15,718 nucleotides of DNA from an uncultured Eubacteriales bacterium (lineage in GTDB: Bacteria > Bacillota > Clostridia > Peptostreptococcales > Anaerovoracaceae), in NCBI GenBank assembly GCA_910585135.1, contig CAJUEB010000031.1, positions 1 through 15,718 on the forward strand. Direction: 5' to 3'. Made by a program: the position numbers and the translations under genes. Below, piece by piece: positions 1 through 5,872 of this stretch. The notes under the pieces are model-generated. The model made no database searches. It was given only the letters and a program-made list of their open reading frames with translations, and was not told the DNA's origin. Each line of letters begins with the position of its first letter. Position 1 is the first letter of the stretch.

Positions 1-359
1 CGGATATGATGCTGGCTGCGATAAGATAGCATCAGGTATTTTGTGATGAAGCTTTCTGCTGATATTTCCTCCCGGTTCACACAAATCAAAGCGAGCATTT
101 GTTCTGAAATATCAAAGGATATGATGTATTCCAGTTTTATGTTGTAAAACTTGGAGAGCGTAAACAGCGTTTCATAATCTAGTAGTTTGCCACCGCGTTC
201 AAGGCAGGCATATGCTGCTCGCGACATATGAAGTACCTCACATAGTTGGTCTTGTGTGTATCCGTTGAGCAGCCTCAGCATACGGATATTTTTGGCGATA
301 ATGGTGTGCGCCCGGTACATTTTTTTCTTTAGCTTGTTTATGTTGATGTGTCCTTTCAT
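1..359 (-). CDS. XRE-family HTH regulator, 3' end outside the window
   Basis: An open frame runs on the minus strand from ATG at 359 to the window edge (119 codons, C-terminus missing). It has a strong ribosome-binding site, AGGAGG on the minus strand at about 366-372. The N-terminus is basic. Residues about 22-80 look like a helix-turn-helix of the Cro/CI type: a QDQLCEVLHMSR recognition region followed by an ACLERGGKLLDYETLFTLSKFY segment. This implies a sequence-specific DNA-binding repressor or activator. It is divergent from the XRE-sigma-anti-sigma cluster at 610-2240, and the ~250 bp between them hold a tandem Spo0A-box-like site and two inverted repeats, so the two transcripts may be co-regulated. 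Target genes cannot be told from sequence. The HTH call is secure; the role is inference. Confidence 0.85.
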   Translation of the reverse strand, partial: MKGHININKLKKKMYRAHTIIAKNIRMLRLLNGYTQDQLCEVLHMSRAAYACLERGGKLLDYETLFTLSKFYNIKLEYIISFDISEQMLALICVNREEISAESFITKYLMLSYRSQHHI

Positions 360-384
360 TTTTAGTCCTCCTAAATTGCAGTTT

Positions 385-399
385 ATTGTACAGGACAAT
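385..399. promoter_or_regulatory. Inverted repeat ATTGT-N5-ACAAT, candidate operator
   Basis: Perfect 5-bp arms with a 5-bp spacer lie about 25 bp upstream of the start codon of the minus-strand XRE gene. Size and place suit an autoregulatory operator of a Cro/CI-type dimer, but short arms in AT-rich DNA can arise by chance. Confidence 0.35.
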
Positions 400-452
400 A
401 GCAACGCTGCTACTTATATAGATGATTCAGAAGGATATTTGGTTGCGAAGTT

Positions 453-472
453 TGTCGAAAAATGTCGAAAAA
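453..472 (+). promoter_or_regulatory. Tandem Spo0A-box-like sites
   Basis: The decamer TGTCGAAAAA occurs twice, directly abutting (453-462 and 463-472), so the two copies sit one helical turn apart. TGTCGAA is the established 0A box bound by phosphorylated Spo0A, and AT-rich 3' flanks are typical of strong sites. The pair lies between two divergent regulators, ~95 bp from the start of the left gene and ~140 bp from the start of the right one, so either could be controlled. Binding is inferred from the match. Confidence 0.55.
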
Positions 473-566
473 AGAAAATAAAAACGACAAATCTTTCAAA
501 ATGACCCCAAAAAGTTCATATCAAGATCCCTTATAGAGAATAAATTCCATAGAAGTGGGAATTAAA

Positions 567-595
567 CTGTAAGTAGGAAATAGGATAACTTACAG
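567..595. promoter_or_regulatory. 8-bp inverted repeat before the XRE-sigma operon
   Basis: CTGTAAGT (567-574) and ACTTACAG (588-595) are perfect inverted arms with a 13-bp spacer, ending next to the ribosome-binding site at 595-602. A weaker pair, AATTCC/GGAATT, lies just upstream at 543-563. It could be an operator for the XRE protein encoded immediately downstream or a 5' leader hairpin that limits translation. Confidence 0.4.
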
Positions 596-609
596 AGGGA
601 GGCTGCTAG

Positions 610-978
610 ATGATTGCAGAACCAAAAGAGCTGAACAAGAAAGAGATGGGCGCAAGGATACGGGCAAGACGCGAGATGTTGGGCTGGACGAGAAGTGATC
701 TTGCGAAGGTTCTTGGGGTGTCAGAAAAAACCATAGCCAATATAGAATATGGCGAGAAGGGAATGACCATAACCAGGCTGTATGCGTTGAAACAAATTCT
801 TGGCGTCAGCGTCGATTATCTGATGGAGGGCGATGCCGCTTTTGTTACTGATGAGGAAAAGCGGAAGATGCTCAATGAAAATATTATGGGCTCTTTGAGC
901 GTATGTTCTGTTCCGCAACTAGGGTGCATGGAGCAGATCGCAAGACTATATGTGGAAGGTGTTGTTAATAAGGAATAA
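610..978 (+). CDS. XRE-family HTH regulator
   Basis: 122 residues starting at ATG 610 behind a strong GAGGGAGG site (595-602). Residues about 13-72 form a Cro/CI-type helix-turn-helix: IRARREMLGWTRSDLAKVLG, then VSEKTIANIEYGEKG, then a leucine-rich helix ending in VDYLMEG. The C-terminal ~45 residues have no family I recognise. It is the first gene of a tight cluster: the sigma factor begins 4 bp after its stop. A cytoplasmic DNA-binding regulator, possibly autoregulatory through the inverted repeat at 567-595, is the natural reading. An immunity repressor or SinR-like role is possible but nothing in the sequence distinguishes these. Confidence 0.9.
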   Translation: MIAEPKELNKKEMGARIRARREMLGWTRSDLAKVLGVSEKTIANIEYGEKGMTITRLYALKQILGVSVDYLMEGDAAFVTDEEKRKMLNENIMGSLSVCSVPQLGCMEQIARLYVEGVVNKE

Positions 979-982
979 GAAT

Positions 983-1534
983 GTGGACATAATTGAACTT
1001 AGGAATGAGATATATTGCAGGCGTGATATGCTGATTCGGTATTTCGTCCGCAAAGGTATGCGGGACGAGGCTGAGGACATGGCAAGCAGAACGATGATCA
1101 AAGCTGTGGAAAATATCGAAGGCTTGAGGGACGAAGATAAATTAGAGAATTGGTTGATGCGCATTGCGGCGAATGAAAGAAATGGCCGCATCAGGGAAAT
1201 GGTGCGGGAAGAAAAGCGGGTATGTTCGCGTTTTGCCAGAACGGAATCCGGGGAGGAAATCGATCTGGTGGAAGAAGTAGCGGCCGAAAAGACTCTGGAA
1301 GAAGTCTTTCAAGGCATCACGGATAGCACGAATGTGATCAGGTTGCTGTATACGCTGCCGCCGCTGGAAAGAGCGATTTTCCTCATGCGTGCTTACGAAG
1401 GGCGGAAATACCGGGAGATTGCGGAGGATCTGAACATCAATATCAATACGGTAAAGAGCATTTATAGCAGAGGCCGGAAGAAATTATTGAAGAATTATGA
1501 GAAAATCTTTGGAGAGGAGGCGCGCGATGAGTGA
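983..1534 (+). CDS. ECF-type RNA polymerase sigma-70 family factor
   Basis: I choose GTG 983 (183 residues) because AAGGA at 970-974 sits 8 nt upstream and the previous gene ends at 978. An in-frame ATG at 950 would overlap the XRE gene and lacks a good ribosome-binding site. Sigma region 2 covers about residues 8-75, with the DEAEDMASRTMIKAVENI and LENWLMRIAANERN helices. Region 4 covers about 125-172, with LPPLERAIFLMRAYEGRKYR followed by the helix-turn-helix IAEDLNININTVKSIYSRGR. Only these two regions are present, as in group 4 (extracytoplasmic function) factors. It recruits RNA polymerase to a special promoter set. The downstream gene overlaps it by 8 bp and encodes a membrane protein suited to be its anti-sigma factor. 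Confidence 0.9.
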   Translation: MDIIELRNEIYCRRDMLIRYFVRKGMRDEAEDMASRTMIKAVENIEGLRDEDKLENWLMRIAANERNGRIREMVREEKRVCSRFARTESGEEIDLVEEVAAEKTLEEVFQGITDSTNVIRLLYTLPPLERAIFLMRAYEGRKYREIAEDLNININTVKSIYSRGRKKLLKNYEKIFGEEARDE

Positions 1535-2240
1535 ACGGAATAACAGTGAGAAAAGTTTGCAGGAAATTCTCGGTGAGGCACTTGAACGCGACGCGGCGGA
1601 TGCAGCGCCATCTCCGATGTCTTATGAGCAGTTTCAGTCGATGCTTTCGGAACGAAAACAAGTGAAGTGGAAAAAGCGCAAGCTGCGGATTGCAGGCTTT
1701 GCAGCGCTTTTTATGATCGTCCTGGTAAGCGCGGCATTGGTCTTTCGCGCCTTTACTACGGATGTCGGAGCGAATAAGAACGCGCCGGAGGAAATTATCA
1801 CGGAAGATGGCGTGGTAATTGAGGACAAAGGCTGGGGCAGCAGTGGTGAGGATTGCTGGACGATTACGAACTGGGATGAGATTGAAACTGTGAAAGCGAC
1901 ATTCCCGGATTTGATGATTCCGCGGTATATTCCGGAAGGGTATGAATTTGAGGAATTGACGGTGGAATATACAGAAATTGGAAGCGAAACATATGAATAT
2001 ATGTTTTCAAATGGACAGGGTGAAACAATCGAAATAGAGATGGCTATGATAAACAAAGGCGAAGCAGTAAAAAATATTGACCAAATATCAAGGGTTATTT
2101 CTAGCGGTAAAGGTTCTGTGTATGTTCAGGAGGACATAAAAATGGTCACCATCCAAATGGAAGATGACCTTAGCATACATATGTGGTCTAATCTTTCTGA
2201 TGAAGAAATCATTAAATTGATTGATAATATTGAAGATTAA
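1527..2240 (+). CDS. Anti-sigma-factor-like membrane protein with DUF4367-like C-terminal domain
   Basis: The start is ATG 1527, directly behind GAGGAGG (1514-1520) inside the end of the sigma gene; the 8-bp overlap suggests translational coupling. 237 residues. The hydrophilic N-terminal part (1-50) would face the cytoplasm and could bind the sigma factor. A basic KKRK patch precedes one transmembrane helix at about 53-75. The extracellular part contains FPDLMIPRYIPEGYEFEEL and a strand-rich tail, resembling the DUF4367 domain found at the C-terminus of many clostridial anti-sigma proteins. No zinc-finger HxxxCxxC motif is visible. The gene ends 4 bp inside the convergent secreted-protein gene. 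Anti-sigma role is inferred from context and topology; the DUF match is from memory of its pattern. Confidence 0.75.
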   Translation: MSERNNSEKSLQEILGEALERDAADAAPSPMSYEQFQSMLSERKQVKWKKRKLRIAGFAALFMIVLVSAALVFRAFTTDVGANKNAPEEIITEDGVVIEDKGWGSSGEDCWTITNWDEIETVKATFPDLMIPRYIPEGYEFEELTVEYTEIGSETYEYMFSNGQGETIEIEMAMINKGEAVKNIDQISRVISSGKGSVYVQEDIKMVTIQMEDDLSIHMWSNLSDEEIIKLIDNIED

Positions 2241-2686
2241 AAGGAGCCGGTATATCTTGTTTTAATGGAACTACCATCAGAAAATACGATTTTTGCCCGG
2301 TATACCTTGCCGCTTTTTACGGTAAACGCTTTTCCTGCCGTAATGGAGTTTTGATTGTATACGGTTTTCACATAGGATTTTACCGGTATTCCCGTTGGTG
2401 TTACCCAGGAGCTGCCGGATTTTTCTTGCAAGATAATCGTACAAGTTGCTTTAGCTGCCGTTTTATCAAAGGCGGCGTAGGCTGCGATTTCAGCTCTGGT
2501 ACTACTGGTTCTGTCCGCACCAATAGTAGTGGAGGCAATAGACATCGGCATAATCCCGCTATCAGTTCCCACTGTATTGGCGTTTGTTCCAAACGCCTCT
2601 GATTGCTGTTCTGCGGCGAATAATGCCGTCGGCATAGACAGTACGAGTGCTGCTGCTACAATAAAACTGGTTAATTTCTTTTTCAT
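2237..2686 (-). CDS. Small secreted protein, function unknown
   Basis: 149 residues on the minus strand from ATG 2686, with AAAGGAG about 9 nt upstream. A classic Sec signal peptide is present: KKK, a hydrophobic core (IVAAALVLSMPTALF) and AxA-like cleavage near residue 24-25. The mature part (~124 residues) is Ser/Thr/Ala-rich. Its second half alternates short strands (TCTIILQEKSGSSW, KSYVKTVYNQ, FTVKSGKVYRAKIVF), which suggests a small beta-sandwich of a type common among exported proteins of gut Clostridia. No catalytic motif, LPXTG anchor or cysteine pair is seen. It converges on the anti-sigma gene with overlapping stop codons (4 bp) and may be regulated with it, but that is inference. 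A Spo0A-box-like pair lies ~160-180 bp upstream. Confidence 0.8.
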   Translation of the reverse strand: MKKKLTSFIVAAALVLSMPTALFAAEQQSEAFGTNANTVGTDSGIMPMSIASTTIGADRTSSTRAEIAAYAAFDKTAAKATCTIILQEKSGSSWVTPTGIPVKSYVKTVYNQNSITAGKAFTVKSGKVYRAKIVFSDGSSIKTRYTGSF

Positions 2687-2845
2687 ACTATTTTTCTCCT
2701 TTCAATTTCGCTGCCGTATGAGAATACACACGTGATAGCGGGAGTTTAAGAGAAAAAAATTATTGAAACAAGAATTAAGAGACCTGTAAAATCGCTTTCT
2801 TTAGAAATTCAACGAAGTCGATAAAAAAGGAAAAATATATCGATG

Positions 2846-2865
2846 AATTTCTACATTTTTCGACA
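2846..2865 (-). promoter_or_regulatory. Spo0A-box-like pair upstream of the secreted-protein gene
   Basis: On the minus strand TGTCGAAAAA (2865-2856) is followed at once by TGTAGAAATT (2855-2846), a one-mismatch 0A box exactly 10 bp on. The arrangement copies the site at 453-472 and points toward the secreted-protein gene starting at 2686. One perfect box alone would be expected by chance about twice in a window this long; the repeat of the layout is what makes it notable. Confidence 0.35.
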
Positions 2866-2879
2866 TTGCTAAATTAGTG

Positions 2880-3188
2880 GGATATTTTGGATTACATATC
2901 AGTCCTGATTTGGGTCGCGCGGCTATGCATTTCAGCTTGATTGATCTGCTGGATAGCATCACGGGCAAAATTTAAATGGTTTGTGCATTTTTGAGTTGCA
3001 TTATTAATTTGACTGAATTACATCGTTAGCATATTTTGGATCGCACGATTGATTTGATTGAATTGTGTCATCGGCATATTCCAACTTACGTTATTAATTT
3101 GCTCGGATTCCATCATTGGTGCGTTTTGGCTTATAGGATCGATTTGTTGACTAACATCATTGGTACATTTTGAATACCGCATCGCTTC
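2880..3188. repeat. Degenerate ~45-bp tandem repeat array
   Basis: Units begin near 2880, 2927 (shortened), 2985, 3029, 3074, 3119 and 3163 (partial). The four best are 44-45 bp long, share a GCATATTTTGG-like start and an ATTTG core, and end in CATC(A/G)TTG. A ~20-bp non-repeat stretch at 2965-2984 interrupts the array. The period is a multiple of three, and the minus strand reads as a degenerate 15-residue repeat (see the pseudogene entry). Divergence between units is high, so the array is old. Confidence 0.65.
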
Positions 3189-3290
3189 AAATAGAATTTA
3201 TCGCCGAAAGCGGAAGCGATGCTACTTGCGATCTCAGGTCGGATTCTCTCATTTTCCGCAAAAATAGTTTTTTCAGAGAAAAAGACCCGT
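2891..3290 (-). pseudogene. Decayed coding region with a 15-residue repeat
   Basis: On the minus strand the 45-bp array translates into units following x3-Q-I-N-x-(A/V)-x-Q-N-M-P-M-x. Examples are ESEQINNVSWNMPMT and QFNQINRAIQNMLTM, then SQINNATQK after a stop codon near 3020, and a further QQINQA unit. Before the repeats, an open stretch (about 3287-3140) reads RIRPEIASSIASAFGDKFY and then IQNVPMM, which matches the repeat end. The next unit continues only after a frameshift near 3155. The combination of a shared residue pattern, one frameshift and internal stops suggests a broken gene for a repetitive Gln/Asn-rich protein. I do not recognise the family. A non-coding tandem repeat that happens to translate this way remains possible. 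Confidence 0.35.
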
Positions 3291-3519
3291 TAAAATTCCA
3301 TTCCGAGTCAATCATGATTTGGTTATAGGTCAATATTCTCTGTTGTTTTGAAAAAAGGCGATTTTCAGAGAAAAATCACCCTGAAATTCTCTTGATTTCA
3401 ACAAAATCGATTCAAATAAGAGAAAAAGAAGAAATTAGAATGGCGTAAGCCTTAAAATATTGAAATAATTGTCAAAAATTCTCTCAAAATCCGTTTGTTT
3501 TAGAAAATGAGAGAATCCC
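3241..3519. mobile_element. MITE-like palindromic element, copy A (279 bp)
   Basis: Perfect 16-bp terminal inverted repeats, GGATTCTCTCATTTTC (3241-3256) and GAAAATGAGAGAATCC (3504-3519), bound a non-coding AT-rich element. Inside, TTCTCT boxes at 3244, 3336, 3387 and 3479 each pair with AGAGAA ending at 3280, 3372, 3424 and 3515, giving four 37-38-bp sub-palindromes. Box positions are mirror-symmetric about the centre (~3380), so the element is one long degenerate palindrome with ~132-bp arms and a ~14-bp centre. No target-site duplication is clear. A second copy with nearly the same spacing lies at 14374-14651. There is no transposase gene, so any mobility would depend on one in trans. Confidence 0.6.
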
Positions 3520-3573
3520 CATAGAATACCAATCAAGACGCCGATTCATGGGCGAGGTCTGATGCGGGAATTC

Positions 3574-3741
3574 TTATAAGGATTTCCAGTGTGCCGTCGA
3601 ATCAGGCGCACTCATAAATTGCGTATTTTTTTGATAATTTTTCATCAAGCTATTGAACCAAACCATTAAAATCGATAAAATAAACATAGAAAGCAGAATA
3701 CCGAAAAACACAAAATGGGAAATTAGATTAGGAAGGCTCAT
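3574..3741 (-). CDS. Possible 55-residue single-pass membrane peptide
   Basis: A minus-strand frame starts at ATG 3741 and ends at TAA 3574-3576. Residues about 6-29 form a strongly hydrophobic helix (FVFFGILLSMFILSILMVWF), followed by a basic segment (MKNYQKN) and a polar tail. There is no convincing ribosome-binding site; AAGG lies 12 nt upstream. AT-rich DNA readily gives such hydrophobic frames, so it may be spurious. If real, size and shape would suit a small membrane regulator or a type I toxin-like peptide. It stands alone between the palindromic element and the CTAG-rich repeat. Confidence 0.2.
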   Translation of the reverse strand: MSLPNLISHFVFFGILLSMFILSILMVWFNSLMKNYQKNTQFMSAPDSTAHWKSL

Positions 3742-3759
3742 ATTCGACGTTTGGCCTTG

Positions 3760-4125
3760 GATTTGGTTCTTAATTTCAATTCCAACTCCGGCCTCGGCTC
3801 TGGTTCTTAGTCCTAGCCTTTAGAGCCAGCCCTTGTTTGTAGTTTGCAATTCCAGCTCCTAGCTCTAGTCCTCGCCCTCAAGATTCCGGTTCCAGTTCCT
3901 GGCTCTAGCTTTAGGACTATCAGCTATCAGTTCCAGTTCCGAACCCTAGTCCCTCTGGCTCTAGCTTTAGGACTTGCAGTTTGCAGCTCCTAGCCCCAGC
4001 TCTAGCCTTTAGCCTCGATTCCAGTCCCAGCTTCAGCTCTCAACCCTAGACCTCAACCCCAGCCCGTAGCCTCAGCCCTAGATCCCAGCCTCAAATCCTT
4101 ACCGCAGCTTTAGCCCCCTAGGTTC
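3760..4125. repeat. CTAG-rich degenerate 6-7-bp repeat tract
   Basis: On the plus strand this ~360-bp tract is pyrimidine-rich and built of short units such as CTCTAG, CTTTAG, CCCCAG and CCCTAG, about one every 6-7 bp. CTAG appears about 11 times, against little more than one expected by chance in this length. A 19-bp sequence, TGGCTCTAGCTTTAGGACT, occurs exactly at 3900-3918 and 3956-3974, so larger units (~56 bp) have also been duplicated. All six frames contain stops. Strand asymmetry is strong: the minus strand is G/A-rich. The following ~165 bp up to pgi is AT-rich without a clear promoter. Confidence 0.65.
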
Positions 4126-4291
4126 AAAATTCGATAAAACCCGACAAAATTCAAAAATTACTTAAAAATCAGGAATCAAAACCAGAAGCAAACGGGCAAA
4201 AATTTAAAATTCAGAATTAAAAAATAAAAAATAAATAAATCAATAGGTGAATCCCTCATCTATAAAAAGTGGGAAGAAAGGAAATAACGCT

Positions 4292-5518
4292 ATGGATATC
4301 AAAATAAATTTGCAAGGTACAGCGCTTGCACAGGATGCAATCAAAAGCAAGAAAGCGGATGTAAGCCAGGCGCTTGACAGACTCTGGTCGGGAAAGGAAG
4401 AGATGACCGGGTGGGTCGAAGCACCCTTGCACCAGGATCAAGCGGAGCTTGACAGGCTGCTCAACGTGGCAGATCTCGTTAAGCAGGAAGCAGAGCTGAT
4501 GGTAGTCATTGGCATCGGCGGCTCTTATATGAGTGCGAAAGCTGCCATTGAAGCACTCCCGAAAGCCGAAGACGGCATTGATGTGAAATTTGCAGGGATC
4601 AACTTTTGCAGTCCATATCATAAAATGTTGATGGATGAGATGAGCCGGAAAGAAACCGTTCTCTGCGTCATTTCCAAATCAGGAAACACATTGGAAGTCC
4701 GTGCTGCCTTTGATATGCTGCGCGATCTGATGGAACGAAAATATGGAAGCAAAGAAGCTGCTGCCAAAAAGATTATCGCCATTACAGACCGGCAAAGCGG
4801 CACTTTGCGTGAAGAAGCAAACCGGGAAGGGTACGTTTCCTTTGAGATCCCACAGGATATCGGGGGCAGGTATTCTGCCATGACTCCTGCCGGGCTGTTT
4901 CCGATGGCAGTTGCAGGCATTGACGTGAGAGCTTTGATTGAAGGAGAGGCAGCGATGGCGTCCTCCCCTGATTGGGATAATTCGGCCTGTGATTATGCGA
5001 TTGCCAGATACCTGCTGATGGAGCAGGGCAAACAGGTCGAGACCGTTGAGTTTTATGATCCGCGACTTACGTATCTGGGCGAATGGATGAAACAGCTTTA
5101 TGGGGAAAGCGAGGGCAAGGAAGGCAGAGGGCTTTTTCCTGTGACATTGAATTTTTCCCGGGATTTACACTCGATGGGACAGTTTTTGCAGCAGGGCAGC
5201 CAGATATTCTTTGAGACGGTGATCGTGATCAATGAATATGAGGAGGAGCTGGTGATTCCGCAAGGCGTTCTTGCGGGAAAAACGCTGGAGGATCTGAACC
5301 GGGCCGCAGTAAAGGGCGTTATCGCGGCGCACCGTAAGGCTGGCGTGCCTATTATCGAAATCCACATTCCTAAGCTGGATGCTTACTATTATGGGCAGCT
5401 TTTGTATTTCCTGCAAACCACCTGCGCCGTTACGGGAATGCTGATGGGGATCAACCCGTTTGACCAGCCGGGCGTTGAGGACTATAAGCGGGAAATGCGC
5501 CGGGCACTGGGACAGTAG
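4292..5518 (+). CDS. pgi: Glucose-6-phosphate isomerase
   Basis: Interconverts glucose 6-phosphate and fructose 6-phosphate in the cytoplasm (glycolysis and gluconeogenesis). I start at ATG 4292, with AAGGA at 4278-4282; the longer frame from GTG 4247 has no ribosome-binding site. 408 residues, about 10% shorter than the ~450 of Bacillus Pgi, trimmed at both ends. Family motifs are intact: IGIGGSY (73-79), the phosphate-binding SKSGNT (128-133), DIGGRYS (189-195, Arg193), LYGESEGK (269-276, catalytic Glu272), SRDLHSMGQ (289-297, His293) and NPFDQPGVEDYK (388-399, Lys399). It appears to be a single-gene unit with long intergenic regions on both sides and no strong terminator directly after it. 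Confidence 0.95.
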   Translation: MDIKINLQGTALAQDAIKSKKADVSQALDRLWSGKEEMTGWVEAPLHQDQAELDRLLNVADLVKQEAELMVVIGIGGSYMSAKAAIEALPKAEDGIDVKFAGINFCSPYHKMLMDEMSRKETVLCVISKSGNTLEVRAAFDMLRDLMERKYGSKEAAAKKIIAITDRQSGTLREEANREGYVSFEIPQDIGGRYSAMTPAGLFPMAVAGIDVRALIEGEAAMASSPDWDNSACDYAIARYLLMEQGKQVETVEFYDPRLTYLGEWMKQLYGESEGKEGRGLFPVTLNFSRDLHSMGQFLQQGSQIFFETVIVINEYEEELVIPQGVLAGKTLEDLNRAAVKGVIAAHRKAGVPIIEIHIPKLDAYYYGQLLYFLQTTCAVTGMLMGINPFDQPGVEDYKREMRRALGQ

Positions 5519-5639
5519 GACAAATGAAACGGTGGCAGTATTCTTTGGCCGATCATTAAGGAAACCCGCCAGATTAGCAGCCCGCTGTCATGGCGGCAGC
5601 ATCTTTTGTTTGGTCGCGAACGTGACTGTCGGCACGCAA

Positions 5640-5654
5640 GCAAATGACGTTTGC
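5640..5654. promoter_or_regulatory. Short palindrome GCAAA-N5-TTTGC
   Basis: This lies in the 354-bp gap between pgi and hbd, about 45 bp upstream of the hbd -35 box. Arms are perfect 5-mers. It may be an upstream regulator site; the rest of 5519-5697 shows only a weak hairpin near 5580-5595 that could end pgi transcripts, and no gene. Confidence 0.25.
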
Positions 5655-5697
5655 ACATGAGATTGATAAAAAAATAACGAAAACTACAATCAAGATA

Positions 5698-5726
5698 TTG
5701 ACAAGGCTCAGGCAGAGGTGTATTCT
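5698..5726 (+). promoter_or_regulatory. Sigma-A promoter of hbd
   Basis: TTGACA (5698-5703), a 17-bp spacer and TATTCT (5721-5726) make a near-consensus vegetative promoter. Transcription would start around 5733, leaving a leader of ~140 nt before hbd. Confidence 0.65.
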
Positions 5727-5734
5727 GTATACAC
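5718..5734. promoter_or_regulatory. Palindrome over the hbd -10 box, candidate operator
   Basis: GTGTAT (5718-5723) and ATACAC (5729-5734) are perfect inverted arms around TCTGT. They cover the -10 element and the likely transcription start, a position where a bound repressor would block initiation. It does not resemble the Rex operator that controls many clostridial butyrate genes, so the regulator is unknown. Confidence 0.4.
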
Positions 5735-5872
5735 AGGAATAAAATTCAAAAAAATACTTCCCAATAACGGCAAAATAATTTACAATAAACAGTAAGGTTT
5801 TTAGGATCATACGAACAGCATGGTTGATTATTGTAAAGACATTTATAAATTTAATTTAAGGAGGAATATGTT

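Noticed and set aside
256..504. 82-residue plus-strand frame overlapping the left XRE gene
   Set aside because: No ribosome-binding site, it crosses the intergenic operator region, and the minus-strand XRE gene has both a strong ribosome-binding site and a recognisable domain.
515..543. Promoter TTCATA-N17-GAATAA before the XRE-sigma operon
   Set aside because: The spacing is right but both boxes are poor matches; not strong enough to list.
3241..3519. CRISPR array
   Set aside because: The regularly spaced boxes are inverted, only 6 bp are conserved, and spacing alternates ~92/51 bp in mirror symmetry instead of a constant repeat-spacer pattern; no cas genes.
5574..5810. Minus-strand 78-residue hydrophobic frame between pgi and hbd
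   Set aside because: No ribosome-binding site before its ATG, it runs across the clear hbd promoter, and AT-rich DNA explains the hydrophobic stretch.
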